From CAYRVF01 sp964427535 (lineage in GTDB: Bacteria > Chloroflexota > Ktedonobacteria > Ktedonobacterales > JADMIN01): a stretch of 46,471 nt of DNA. The notes below the pieces were generated by a model. It saw nothing but the letters and a program-made list of their open reading frames with translations. It ran no database searches and was not told the origin of the DNA. Within the stretch, counting starts at the first letter, position 1. Every line of letters starts with the position of its first letter. The position numbers were made by a program, and so were the translations under genes. Positions 17,011-25,506 of this stretch are shown piece after piece. The stretch spans positions 1-46,471 of the forward strand of contig CAYRVF010000021.1 of assembly GCA_964427535.1 (NCBI GenBank). Direction: 5' to 3'.

Positions 17011-18594
17011 CTACGCTGGTAAAGGCGTCTGCGGCACTTTGATGTAGAGCACGGCGCCGCTACTGAGGGTGATCTGCTGGGTGTAGTGCATCGCCACCCA
17101 GGCACGGAAGCCGGGCACGGCGTCGAAGCGGCCGCTGGCGAAGAGCACCATGCGTACGTCGTCGCGCGCGAGAATCGCTTCGAGCTGAGGGGCGGTCAGG
17201 TAGCCGCTGGCGATGCGCACCTGCGACGTATCGACGAGCTGCGGTGGCACGTCGCGGTCGGCCAGCGCGGCGAGATACTGGTCATCGGCGACGACGACGT
17301 CGCCGGGAGTCGTCCCGACGTCCAGCGCGAGCGCGGTCCGAGCAACCTCCGGCGGCACCGAGACCGCCGCCGCGGCGCTGGCCCGCACGTCGAGCACGAC
17401 GAATACCAGCAGGACGAGCGCGACCAGCCCGGCGAGTGCGCTCGTCAGCGTCCCCCCCCGTGCGGCGCGTGAACCCGTTGCCAGTCGGTCCGTCAGCAGC
17501 AGGGGGGCGAGCATCCCTGCCAGCAGCGCAAGCGGCGCGGAGAGCAGCACGAGATGATGCGGAAACAGGGGCTGCTGACGGAGGAGCACGAGCAGCGAGA
17601 CGAGCAGCCAGAGCGCGAGCGGCGCCAGGTGCCACTTCCGCTGCCGCCACGCCAGCACGCAGGCCCCGATGGCGAGCAGGCCCGCCGGATAGAGCTGCCC
17701 CGTGCCGGCCAACACGCTGAGGTTGTGGCGCATCCCCGCGTTCACGGCGCTGGCGGCGGCGAGGTGGAAGCGCACCACCTGATCGTAGAGCGCACCGAGA
17801 TCGCCCAGGTACGGCACGAGCAACAGCGCGACGGCAGCGAGACATCCACCGGCGAACAGCGCCAGCTCGGGGGCGGCTGCCGTGATGCCGGCACGGAGCT
17901 GATCACGCGCTGGCATCCGCACCGCACCCGTCTCGCCGTCCAGGGTCGCTCCAAATACAGGCGCGGCCAGATAGAGCGCCGCCGGAACGAGCGCGACGAC
18001 GCCAAAGAGCTTCGCCTGAATCGCCAGCCCGAGCGCGATGCCGGAGGCAAGCGCGAGCCAGCGCCGCGCCCGTCCGCTTCTCCGCCATGCTTCAGCGGCG
18101 CATGCCACGGACACGAGCTGGAAGACCAGCGAGGGCATCTCCGCTTCGAGCGTGTGCGACTGCTGCAGATAGAGCGGGTCGAGCGCGAGCACGGCGCAGG
18201 CGACGAAACCCGCCCAGCGCCCGCCGATCGCGCGGCCCGCGAAATACACCGCGACCAGCCCGACGAGCGAGAGCAGCAGCACTCCCGCCCGCGCGGCCAC
18301 CAGCGACTGCCCCAGCAGCGCGTAGAAGGGATAGAGGCTCAGCAGAAAGAACGGCGGCTGCGAGCTGAACACCTGGCTGAACAGATGGTGCCCTTCCGCC
18401 ATCGCGCGCAGCGACTGCCAGTACACGCCCTCGTCATACTCGGTGGAGAAGCCGCCCAGTGGCCAGAGTCGCAGCAGCAATCCGACGCCGCAGATCGCCA
18501 GCAGCACGCGCGTCTCGAACGGCACGCTGAACCGCCGGCTGGTAAGACTCTCTGGCGCGAGTGGCCGCGATGAGGACACGCTGGGCTGCGACAC
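17011..18594 (-). CDS. GT-C family glycosyltransferase (PMT/ArnT-like)
   Basis: 527 residues from the GTG at 18592-18594, chosen because AAGGAG lies 9 bases upstream. The frame reaches 18645 through TTG/GTG codons. After a basic, Ser-rich start come about ten to eleven hydrophobic helices. 'FSTEYDEGVYWQSLRAM' holds the acidic pair (Asp-Glu) of the first external loop that is catalytic in dolichyl-phosphate-mannose and ArnT-type enzymes, and 'HTLEAEMPSLVFQLV' is the second typical acidic motif. The C-terminal ~110 residues form an external domain. It should transfer a sugar from a polyprenyl-phosphate donor to a lipid, glycan or protein on the outer face of the membrane. Donor and acceptor are unknown. 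Confidence 0.85.
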   Translation of the reverse strand: MSQPSVSSSRPLAPESLTSRRFSVPFETRVLLAICGVGLLLRLWPLGGFSTEYDEGVYWQSLRAMAEGHHLFSQVFSSQPPFFLLSLYPFYALLGQSLVAARAGVLLLSLVGLVAVYFAGRAIGGRWAGFVACAVLALDPLYLQQSHTLEAEMPSLVFQLVSVACAAEAWRRSGRARRWLALASGIALGLAIQAKLFGVVALVPAALYLAAPVFGATLDGETGAVRMPARDQLRAGITAAAPELALFAGGCLAAVALLLVPYLGDLGALYDQVVRFHLAAASAVNAGMRHNLSVLAGTGQLYPAGLLAIGACVLAWRQRKWHLAPLALWLLVSLLVLLRQQPLFPHHLVLLSAPLALLAGMLAPLLLTDRLATGSRAARGGTLTSALAGLVALVLLVFVVLDVRASAAAAVSVPPEVARTALALDVGTTPGDVVVADDQYLAALADRDVPPQLVDTSQVRIASGYLTAPQLEAILARDDVRMVLFASGRFDAVPGFRAWVAMHYTQQITLSSGAVLYIKVPQTPLPA

Positions 18595-18663
18595 GACTGG
18601 ATTCTCCTTCACGCGACGTCTCGGCCGCACGACAATCAGGTACAAAACGGCCAGACGTAGACG

Positions 18664-19719
18664 CTAGCGCACGCCCGTTCCGAAGCCCAGCACCAGCAGA
18701 TCGAGCGCCATATCCGGCGTCATCCGGCTGCGTTTGAGCGCGGCGTCCACGTCGAGCAGCGTGCGGTGCGCCGCTTCGAGCTGCGGCATGGTGAACTGGC
18801 GAGCCAGCGGCAGTGACTTCTCGACGACGAACGGCGCCAGCCCTGCCGTCTGCGCGATCTGTGGCACCCGCAGTCCCCGGTCAGCGAGCGTCTTCACCTG
18901 CATCAGCGCGCGCGTCTGGAAGGCGGTCAGCGCGACGATGCCCAGCGGCGACTCGCCGTTCGCCAGCAGCTCGTGCAGCAGCGCCAGCGCGCGAGAGCGG
19001 TCGCGCCGGGCGAGCGCATCGGTGAGGTCGAAGACGCGCGCCTCGCGAGAGGGCGCGGTCAACGCGCGCACATCCTCGATACCGATCTCGCCTCCCGCGC
19101 CGACGTACGTACACAGCTTCTCGATCTCACTTGCCAGCACGCGCGTGTCCTCGCCGACCAGACCGATCAACTCCCGCGCGGCATCCGGACGAAGGCGCGC
19201 GTTCGCGGCTTTCGCTCGCCGTGCCAGCCAGTCTTCGAGCTGCGAGCCGCGCGGTACGCGGAACGTCTTGACCTGTCCTGCGGCCTTCGCGGCCTTCATC
19301 AGCGGATGCGAGGCCTCCAGATCTTCGGGAACGTGTACGACGAGCGTGGTGGTCTCGGGCAAGTGTGTGGCGCAGTCTGCCAGCCCCTCGACGAACGCCT
19401 TGGGACCCATCGCGCCGCCCTTGCCCTTCTTGCTGCGGCTGGCGCGGGCGTCGGTCTGCTGCTCCGGCTCGGCGTCGTCTTCATCGCCGTCGGCATCGTC
19501 GGACGCGCCGCCACGCTTGCGATTGGGCAGCCCATGGACGACCACGAGTCGCCGCGCGCTCAAGAACGGGAACGTCTCGCAGACGGTACGGATGCTCGCG
19601 AGCTCGGCCATCGCCCCATCGAACACATCCTGGTTCAGATCGAACTCGCCCGACGCACGCAGGCGCGCCAGCTCTTCGGAGGCGCTAAACTCGTCTGGTC
19701 CCGTAAAGAGGAGAAACAT
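18664..19719 (-). CDS. holA: DNA polymerase III subunit delta
   Basis: 351 residues. The N-terminus 'FLLFTGPDEFSASEELARL' and the middle 'VFDLTDALARRDRSRALALLHELLANGESPLGIVALTAFQTRALMQVKTLADRG' are clear HolA features. HolA is the clamp-loader subunit that opens the beta ring. The protein lacks Walker motifs, as delta subunits do. Residues about 68-104 are an unusual low-complexity insert: acidic (DDADGDEDDAEPE), then basic (SRSKKGKGG), inside domain 1. A slightly longer than usual length (around 330-345 is common) is explained by it. The start codon is ATG at 19717-19719. The ribosome binding site is only moderate. Confidence 0.93.
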   Translation of the reverse strand: MFLLFTGPDEFSASEELARLRASGEFDLNQDVFDGAMAELASIRTVCETFPFLSARRLVVVHGLPNRKRGGASDDADGDEDDAEPEQQTDARASRSKKGKGGAMGPKAFVEGLADCATHLPETTTLVVHVPEDLEASHPLMKAAKAAGQVKTFRVPRGSQLEDWLARRAKAANARLRPDAARELIGLVGEDTRVLASEIEKLCTYVGAGGEIGIEDVRALTAPSREARVFDLTDALARRDRSRALALLHELLANGESPLGIVALTAFQTRALMQVKTLADRGLRVPQIAQTAGLAPFVVEKSLPLARQFTMPQLEAAHRTLLDVDAALKRSRMTPDMALDLLVLGFGTGVR

Positions 19720-19846
19720 GCCTCATTCTATGCGCGCCTGGCCGTGCCGCGCAATACTGCGGCCACCAGTACGGGTCGGCGTGAGGCGCACAGTGTCGAT
19801 ATAGTTGGGGGTCAGTACGCCCCCCTGTTCCCCAAATTCCCAGGCC

Positions 19847-19875
19847 TTGAAACATGCCCCACCATGTGGTAGTAT
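19847..19875 (+). promoter_or_regulatory. Promoter of tRNA-Gln
   Basis: TTGAAA (19847-19852), 17 bases, TAGTAT (19870-19875). It lies 32 bases upstream of the mature tRNA's 5' end, on the plus strand and opposite in direction to holA. Confidence 0.65.
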
Positions 19876-19907
19876 TCTGTGTGCTGTCGCGAACGCGGCC
19901 GCGCCAT

Positions 19908-19981
19908 TCCGGGATCGTCTAACGGTAGGACGGCTGACTCTGGATCAGTTAGTCGTGGTTCGAATCCACGTCCCGGAGCCA
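19908..19981 (+). tRNA. tRNA-Gln (anticodon CTG)
   Basis: 74 bases with CCA encoded. The acceptor arms TCCGGGA (19908-19914) and TCCCGGA (19971-19977) pair fully, and the discriminator is G. The anticodon stem GCTGA/TCAGT encloses the loop CTCTGGA with anticodon CTG at 19940-19942. The T arm is CGTGG-TTCGAAT-CCACG. The anticodon reads CAG. No other tRNA is adjacent. Confidence 0.96.
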
Positions 19982-19990
19982 AGAACCCAC

Positions 19991-20018
19991 AACCCCTGAT
20001 ATTGTCAGGGGTTTTTTG
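19991..20018 (+). terminator. Rho-independent terminator of tRNA-Gln
   Basis: A perfect 9-base-pair stem (19991-19999 with 20005-20013) with a 5-base loop is followed directly by TTTT and more T. It starts 10 bases after the tRNA. Confidence 0.9.
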
Positions 20019-20075
20019 TTTGCCTTTAGAACGTCCGAGAGGTGCCGCCTGCTCAATCGTACGTCAAGCAGCCGC

Positions 20076-20615
20076 TCACACCGCGTCGTCGACGGCGTGC
20101 AGCTCGGCGGCGGGGCCGTCGGGGATGTGGTGCGTACGGATGAGCAGTACGACTCGCTCGGGGAGTCCGGCGGCGGCGGCGAGATCGGCGCCAATCGCGG
20201 CGTGGTGCGCGGCGTTATAGAACGGACGCCGCCACCATCCGCCCGGCGCGCGTGCTAGCCAGGAGAGCACGCCCGGCGCGAAGGCGCGCAGCAGCACGAA
20301 CGGCGGCCGCACCCACAACGGCACGCGGCCACTGCCCTTGCCGCTGTCGTGCAGCAGCGCGGCGGCGAGCATCTCGGGATCGTCGCATCCACGTGCCAGC
20401 AGCGCCCGGTAGACTGTCAGACTGTGGCGCTGGTCGTTAAGCGACATCGCGGTAAAGACGGAGCGGCTCGCTGGCGGCAGCATCTGATCGAGCACCGCGC
20501 GGTCGTCTGTGGTAAGCGGCCGCGGCGTGAGCGACCGCCAGAGCTGGTAGACACGGTAGCGCGCCGCGGAGGACGTGTGAGGGCGCGCATCGGCGGCATC
20601 GGGCGGGCGAAGCAT
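20076..20615 (-). CDS. HD-domain phosphohydrolase
   Basis: 179 residues. The HD signature is 'LLHDSGKG' (His-Asp, metal binding), with 'AHHAAIG' and 'IRTHH' further on supplying likely His ligands. It looks like a compact metal-dependent phosphohydrolase of the HD superfamily, but the substrate cannot be told. The ATG at 20613-20615 comes seven bases after the stop of the upstream M50-type gene on the same strand, so the two are probably translated from one mRNA. There is no clear separate ribosome binding site. Confidence 0.85.
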   Translation of the reverse strand: MLRPPDAADARPHTSSAARYRVYQLWRSLTPRPLTTDDRAVLDQMLPPASRSVFTAMSLNDQRHSLTVYRALLARGCDDPEMLAAALLHDSGKGSGRVPLWVRPPFVLLRAFAPGVLSWLARAPGGWWRRPFYNAAHHAAIGADLAAAAGLPERVVLLIRTHHIPDGPAAELHAVDDAV

Positions 20616-20622
20616 AGCGGCG

Positions 20623-21387
20623 CTACATCACAACCGCGAAGTCGTACGCGCCATCCGTGAAGCGCCCGGCGATGGTGTGCGCCATGCCTCCGAGCCAGGC
20701 CGCGGGGTTAAACGAGGCGATGCCGATGAACTGAAAGATCACGGGCAGCACGAAGAAGATGACCAGCAGGATCAGCTCCATGTACGGCGCCCAGCTACGA
20801 TAGGCAATGGCTTGGCGCGTCGGCAGCAGCGCGAAGAGCACGAGATAGCCATCCAGCGGCTGCAGCGGAATGATGTTCACCAGCGCGATGAGGATGTTCG
20901 TGACGGCGAAGATGAACACCAGTTGCTCCGCCCGCAGCACGACACCCATCTGCCCGACCTGATGTGTCAGGCATTGCTGCATATGCACGCCGAACTGCCC
21001 GTAACAGACGTTGCTGGCGGCGTCGAGCGAGGTGAATCCCGGCAGAGAGCGTAATCCGAATATGATGCCGATGCCGAGAATCGCGTTGACTAGCGGCCCG
21101 GCCACCGCGACCAGAATTGTGCCGAGGTTAGGCCCGACCCGCATGCGCCGGGCATCGAGCTCCAGCGGCTTGCCCCAGCCCAGGCCGAGGCCGGAGAACG
21201 AGAGCGCGACCGCCACGAGTGTACCGATTGGGGCGAGCTGACGGCGTGGCGAGAGCGTCGAGCGCCCGCGACTCACCGGCGTGCGGTCGCCAAGCAGCGC
21301 GGCCATGCCGACGTGGGCCATCTCGTGGATCACCACGGCGACCACGAACGCCAGAAACGTCTCCACGATCAGGATGACGTTAAACAT
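20623..21387 (-). CDS. Site-2 protease (M50) family membrane metalloprotease
   Basis: 254 residues from the ATG at 21385-21387, which has GGGGGAG upstream. The frame extends to 21441 without a better site. The zinc motif is HEMAH in 'VVIHEMAHVGMAALLGD', within the first helix region. The third ligand lies in 'NIIPLQPLDGYLVLFALLP' (NxxPxxPLDG). About six helices are predicted. It belongs to the group of rhomboid-like-sized M50 peptidases often called 'site-2 protease family' and would cleave membrane-embedded substrates. The downstream HD gene is likely in the same operon, but no regulatory target is adjacent. Confidence 0.93.
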   Translation of the reverse strand: MFNVILIVETFLAFVVAVVIHEMAHVGMAALLGDRTPVSRGRSTLSPRRQLAPIGTLVAVALSFSGLGLGWGKPLELDARRMRVGPNLGTILVAVAGPLVNAILGIGIIFGLRSLPGFTSLDAASNVCYGQFGVHMQQCLTHQVGQMGVVLRAEQLVFIFAVTNILIALVNIIPLQPLDGYLVLFALLPTRQAIAYRSWAPYMELILLVIFFVLPVIFQFIGIASFNPAAWLGGMAHTIAGRFTDGAYDFAVVM

Positions 21388-21543
21388 TCGTACTCCCCCA
21401 CCAGTAGCGCAGCGTGCCAGGACAATGAACGCGAGCGACACCCGTCCAGGCTGGGTTCAGCGTTGTCGGCGTTCGCCAGCCTGGACGTGCCCAAGAATCG
21501 AGAACGCGACGTCCGTCCTTCGGGAGGCAGACGGCAGCCGACA

Positions 21544-21600
21544 TTAGGCCTTCTTCTTGGGTTTTCGCTTCTCTTTGTTTTTCGGACTCTTATCACCCAT
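21544..21600 (-). CDS. 18-residue Lys-rich miniprotein
   Basis: A tiny ORF, MGDKSPKNKEKRKPKKKA, is preceded by a perfect AGGAGG (21607-21612, read on the minus strand) six bases before the ATG, followed by a TAA stop. Ten of the 18 residues are Lys or Arg, against one Asp and one Glu. The MGDKSPK start matches, from memory, uncharacterised short proteins found in several phyla that begin MGDKSPK. It stands alone in the gap between the GNAT and M50-type genes. It is likely translated, but no function is known. Confidence 0.65.
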   Translation of the reverse strand: MGDKSPKNKEKRKPKKKA

Positions 21601-21917
21601 AGCTGGCCTCCTGACGTTCAAAATGCGCCAGAGTCCCGGCTGGCCGGGGCCCTCCGGGGACGGGCGCACGCCACAACCGCAGCCCAATTATATGTGCAGC
21701 GAGAGTACGCCGTCCAGCGGGTAGAGTCTTCCGAACGTGACCCAGTCAGAAACCTGATGTCTCGTCTGTCTCTACGCTGAAAGGCGCCAGACGTTGCACT
21801 CTTCCTGCGGTGCGGCCCCCAAGCCACCGACCAGCGTTGTGTGCTACCATGAGTGTGTGTGCGCTTGGCTTCGGAGAGTGTGGGGCCGAGTGGAAGACGT
21901 TGGTGGAGGAGACGCGG

Positions 21918-22877
21918 GTGGATACTGCCCTGAAGCGGCTACAGGTCGAACGCGCGACGCATGCCGACCTGCCCGCGCTCGTCGAGTTGCGTCGCGAGCA
22001 GGGGTGGCATCCGAACGAGTTGCTGCTGCGCGCCCTGCTGGCGTGGGAGCGCGCACGTCTCTTCGTCGTGCGATCCGCGCCCGATGGGCCGCCAATTGCC
22101 AGCACCAGCGCCATCGCGCCAGGGGCAATCGGCGTCATCGGCAATGTCGTCACGGCGCCCGCGTATCGCCGCCGTGGCCTCGGCCGCTTGCTGATGCGGA
22201 CCACGCTCGACTGGCTCCGCGAGCAGCGTGTGCGCCACGCCGTGCTCGATGCCACCGCGGATGGTCGCCCGCTCTACACTCGCCTCGGCTTCGTACCCGT
22301 GGCACCCTCATATCTTGTCGCCTCCGATGTCTCCACGCTCGACACGCATGCCCTCCTGGCGCAGACCGCCGGGCGACAGGCGCGCATCTCCGGTGCGGAC
22401 GGCCTGGCACGACTGCGCGCGCTCGACGAGGCAGCCTTCGGCGGCGACCGCATGTGGCTGCTGGAGCGGCTGCTGGCCTTGCCCTATAGCTGGCTCTACA
22501 CCGTCGAGGAGGCAGGTGAGCCGCTGGGCTACCTCGCCCTGCGCTATCCGCATGAGCGAACTGGCGAGCTCCGACTGGGACCATGGGTGGCGCGAGACTC
22601 CGCCAGCGCCGCCGCGTTGCTGGCATCCGCGCTCGGCGAGGAGGCTCCCTGGCGCGCCGCGACGGCAGCCGACGGCCTCACGGGCCAGGAGCGCATCCTC
22701 ATGCCGTTCTCGGCCGTAGGAGGCAGCGCACTCTCGCTCCTCACCGAGATCGGCGCGGCACCCCAAATCGACGACCTGGTGATGCAACTCGACCTCGCGA
22801 CAGACGATAGCGCCGCCATCCCTCTCGCCATCCACCCCGAGTGGGTCTACGGCTGGCTCTCGAACATGGTCTTCTAG
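21918..22877 (+). CDS. GNAT acetyltransferase with second GNAT-like domain
   Basis: 319 residues from the GTG at 21918, which has GGAGGA at 21904-21909. The frame runs back to 21810 with an ATG at 21849 that has no site. The N-terminal GNAT domain has 'NVVTAPAYRRRGLGRLLM', the acetyl-CoA binding motif (Q/RxxGxG/A), then 'LDATADGRPLYTRLGFVP'. The C-terminal half (about 175-290) resembles the YitH-type Acetyltransf_18 fold ('GELRLGPWVARD...AAALL'). It probably N-acetylates a small molecule or antibiotic-like amine. The neighbours give no hint of the substrate. Confidence 0.87.
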   Translation: MDTALKRLQVERATHADLPALVELRREQGWHPNELLLRALLAWERARLFVVRSAPDGPPIASTSAIAPGAIGVIGNVVTAPAYRRRGLGRLLMRTTLDWLREQRVRHAVLDATADGRPLYTRLGFVPVAPSYLVASDVSTLDTHALLAQTAGRQARISGADGLARLRALDEAAFGGDRMWLLERLLALPYSWLYTVEEAGEPLGYLALRYPHERTGELRLGPWVARDSASAAALLASALGEEAPWRAATAADGLTGQERILMPFSAVGGSALSLLTEIGAAPQIDDLVMQLDLATDDSAAIPLAIHPEWVYGWLSNMVF

Positions 22878-23945
22878 CTAGCGCGACTGCGGGTTGCGCG
22901 GGCCAGAGGCAGCGGTTGCCAGCAAGATCAGCCCCAAAACGAAGAGCAACACGCTCAGGATGCCCAGCGCGACGATCAGCGGCAGACGCGCGCTAAACGA
23001 GTCGCCCCCACCTGTGCCTGGTGGCGTCGATGTCGGACTGGGCTGGGTAGTCGGCGCGGCTGTGCTGGTGGGCGCGGGCGTGGCAGTAGGTGTCGCCGCC
23101 TGGCCGACGGTTACCTGCTGCATGGCGACGAGCGTGGGCAGCAGCGTCGCGCTGCCGTCATTCGAGACGACGTAGAGAAACGAGCCCGCCGACTGAATGT
23201 TGGGGATGATGTAAGTCGCGCTAAACGTCCCGTCGCCGCCGACGTCGATCCGCTGCTTTCCGTCTGCGGTCTGGAGCACCGTGCCGTTACTCTGAAGGGC
23301 ACCAGCGGAGTTCACCTGAACCAGAGACAGATAGGCAGTGACCCGGACACCGTTGCCATTAAAATTCGCTCCGCTTATCTTGACGCTGCCGCCCGCAGGC
23401 AGCACCACCGCGCCGCCCGAGCCAGCGGTGACGCCAGCCAGCCGGATCTGCGGAGGAGATGCCGACGCGACGTGATAGACCACCTGCGATGCGATGGGCG
23501 GCGCTGAGGGCTTCGAGGATGTGGTGGCGCAGATCACGTAGTTCGTCCCAACCGCCGAAGCGGCTGAGGGCCACGAAAATTGCGCCGCGAAGGAGCCGTC
23601 GCTCGCTGCCGTCACGGTGACAGGAGGACTGGCGAGCGGCGAGGAGCCAGCGGCGCAGCCGAGGTCTTGCGTCTGATAGCCGAGCGTATAGCTCACGCCC
23701 GCGGTTCCCTGGCCCTGCACGGCGACGTTGGCACCAACTGGACCCGTCGCCGTGTTGCTGGATGGGTGCGGTTGCGTTATCGTGAGCGTGCCCCCACTGT
23801 CCGCATGCGCGACGCCTCCCCAAGCTGCGCCGCTGGCTACGAGACCACCCAGCGCAAGCACTGCGGCCAGCAGCGCGCGTATCGCCGCCGAGTTGCGCTC
23901 TCCCGTCCATGCCCGGGCGCTCCTGGCCGTCCTCACTCTCCCCAT
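22878..23945 (-). CDS. Secreted, membrane-anchored protein of unknown function
   Basis: 355 residues from the ATG at 23943-23945, with GAAGGAAGAGG upstream. A signal peptide (ALLAAVLALGGLVASGAAWGGVAHA, cleavage near ADS) is followed by two beta-rich domains. One contains 'PVTVTAASDGSFAAQFSWP' and the other 'VLPAGGSVKISGANFNGNGVRVTAYLS', an immunoglobulin-like pattern with the G-x-N-F-x-G turn seen in IPT/TIG domains. A Thr/Pro/Ser-rich linker (about 290-325) leads to a C-terminal helix (LPLIVALGILSVLLFVLGLILL) and a short positive tail. It is a sortase-independent wall-spanning surface protein. Binding partner and function are unknown. Confidence 0.75.
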   Translation of the reverse strand: MGRVRTARSARAWTGERNSAAIRALLAAVLALGGLVASGAAWGGVAHADSGGTLTITQPHPSSNTATGPVGANVAVQGQGTAGVSYTLGYQTQDLGCAAGSSPLASPPVTVTAASDGSFAAQFSWPSAASAVGTNYVICATTSSKPSAPPIASQVVYHVASASPPQIRLAGVTAGSGGAVVLPAGGSVKISGANFNGNGVRVTAYLSLVQVNSAGALQSNGTVLQTADGKQRIDVGGDGTFSATYIIPNIQSAGSFLYVVSNDGSATLLPTLVAMQQVTVGQAATPTATPAPTSTAAPTTQPSPTSTPPGTGGGDSFSARLPLIVALGILSVLLFVLGLILLATAASGPRNPQSR

Positions 23946-24235
23946 ACCTCTTCCTTCTCGCCGCGGTGGCCGCGCCCCACGTGCCGCACTTCCCGGTCGC
24001 GTCGCCAGTTTCGCGCCCCAGTATAGCATGATGCCCGGCTGGCGGCACTCACATAGGGCAGGCGGGCTGCCACACGAGACATCGGCGAAAAATGCATCGC
24101 ATTGTGATGGTACGCGCTCTGCAGTCTTGCCAGGTGAAGTTGTTATGTAGTGTCACGGTAGAAGACCTGTCACGATGGACTCGCCCGGGAAGAGGGCGCT
24201 GGCATGGCAGGGTCTGATGAAAGGAGTCTTTCAGG

Positions 24236-24982
24236 ATGGCAGGATCACTTGTAGGACCAGAAACCCGCACACCCGCGGACAGTGACGGGGCACCCGCCGA
24301 GTATTGGACACTCGCGGGAACCGTGAAGGGGCCGCTCGCCAAGCGCGACACCGAGGCGCTCGCCGAGCAGGACCAGGCGTCGATTGCCGATCCGATTCCC
24401 CTCGGGCTGGCGGGCTTCGCCGCGGCCACATTCACCGTGAGCTCGGTATTTGCCTGGTTCAATCCGTCGGCGCAAGTCGTCGCCATTCCGGTGCTGCTCG
24501 TCTTTGGCGGCATCACGCAGTTCCTGGCCGGTATGTGGGCGTATCGGCGCGGCAATGTCATCGCCGCAACGGCCTTTGGGAGCTTCGGCGCCTTCAACAC
24601 GGCCTTCGCAATCTTGCTCTGGATGGCGGCGGTGGCGCATGTCACGCCTCCGCTGGATGCAGCCAACGATGCCTCGATCGTGGCAGGCATCTTCGTCCTC
24701 ACGTTCGGGCTGATCGCGGCATACCTGGGCATCGCCGCGCTCGGCGACAACCGCATGATCGCCGCGATTCTCTTCGTGCTGGCCTTCACCTACCTGTGTG
24801 ATGGCGTCGGCCTGTGGATCGCGGGTCGCGACTTCATCGGCGTGATTGGTGGCTATGCGGGCATGCTCGTCTCACTCATGGCGTTCTATGAGTCGGCCGC
24901 GATCGTGATCAACAGTGGAATCGGCACTGAGGTGCTGCCGACGTTTGCCGTGCGGCGCCCGCGCGTGTCCTACAGTTCGTAG
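24236..24982 (+). CDS. GPR1/FUN34/YaaH family acetate transporter
   Basis: 248 residues. After about 50 polar residues comes the family signature 'ADPIPLGLAGFA' (NPxPLGLxgF, here with Asp for Asn), then 'VFGGITQFLAGMWAYRRGNVIAATAFGSFGAFN', the second signature. Six helices are predicted. The family moves acetate, succinate or ammonium by proton symport. GGAG lies at 24223-24226. The tail after the last helix is basic. A strong hairpin at 25025-25068 ends the unit. Confidence 0.92.
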   Translation: MAGSLVGPETRTPADSDGAPAEYWTLAGTVKGPLAKRDTEALAEQDQASIADPIPLGLAGFAAATFTVSSVFAWFNPSAQVVAIPVLLVFGGITQFLAGMWAYRRGNVIAATAFGSFGAFNTAFAILLWMAAVAHVTPPLDAANDASIVAGIFVLTFGLIAAYLGIAALGDNRMIAAILFVLAFTYLCDGVGLWIAGRDFIGVIGGYAGMLVSLMAFYESAAIVINSGIGTEVLPTFAVRRPRVSYSS

Positions 24983-25024
24983 CCGCAACGGGCGGTAGCG
25001 CATCGCCCTTCTCGATGTCCCTCC

Positions 25025-25068
25025 CACCGAGGCCCCGTTTCCTCCTCCGAGGACTTGGGGCCTCGGTG
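25025..25068 (+). terminator. Terminator after the acetate transporter
   Basis: A perfect 12-base-pair stem (25025-25036 with 25057-25068) encloses a 20-base loop with a small inner hairpin. A T/C-rich tract follows. It separates the unit from the dnaB region. Confidence 0.75.
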
Positions 25069-25149
25069 TCTTTCTCTCCGGCGCCCCCCTCGCCGTCGAT
25101 GTTTCTCCGCTGGCCACTGCCTGCTAGCCCATTTGGACGAATCGCGCGA

Positions 25150-25282
25150 AGTGGATAAATTCGTGGATAACTCGTCCCTTTCGGGCACAACCTGTGGATA
25201 ACTCACGCGCCGGTGTGGATAGCTGGCCATTTTGTCACCCAAAACCGCCTGACAGATCGTGTTTTCCACCGACTTATCCACA
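25150..25282. promoter_or_regulatory. Cluster of five DnaA-box-like sequences
   Basis: Nine-base boxes related to TTATCCACA/TGTGGATAA: AGTGGATAA (25150-25158), CGTGGATAA (25162-25170), TGTGGATAA (25193-25201, perfect), TGTGGATAG (25214-25222) and TTATCCACA (25274-25282, perfect, opposite orientation). They lie 225-360 bases upstream of dnaB and are more closely packed than chance would give. They may bind DnaA to regulate the operon or form part of a replication origin. No classic AT-rich unwinding region is obvious. Confidence 0.7.
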
Positions 25283-25393
25283 GCCCCTGGATGCTCTCCG
25301 CGTGCTCGCGTTTGCCAATCAAGGCCCCGTCACGTACTCTTCTTGCGCGCCGCTTCGTTGGAAGATGTGCGCACTTCGACGCTCGCCCGATGA

Positions 25394-25418
25394 TATACTT
25401 GCGTAGAATAGGTGTTCT
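25394..25418 (+). promoter_or_regulatory. Possible -10 and SOS-box-like site upstream of dnaB
   Basis: TATACT at 25394-25399 resembles a -10 element, but the matching -35 is poor. Just downstream AGAATAGGTGTTCT (25405-25418) matches 11 of 14 positions of the Gram-positive LexA box CGAACRNRYGTTCG and is symmetric at both ends (AGAA/TTCT). Low confidence. Confidence 0.3.
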
Positions 25419-25506
25419 AGGTAGCGAGCGTCGAAGCTCAGCGATACGCGCGCTGAGCAGGGGAGCGCCGGACCGGCGCGCTGAGTGGTCGTGGGAGAGC
25501 AGACAG

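Noticed and set aside
17554..18573. A 339-residue plus-strand frame opposite the glycosyltransferase
   Set aside because: It is a high-GC antisense shadow rich in Arg and Gln with no recognisable domain.
24049..24789. A 246-residue minus-strand frame opposite the acetate transporter
   Set aside because: The plus-strand gene carries clear family signatures, and this frame is its antisense shadow.
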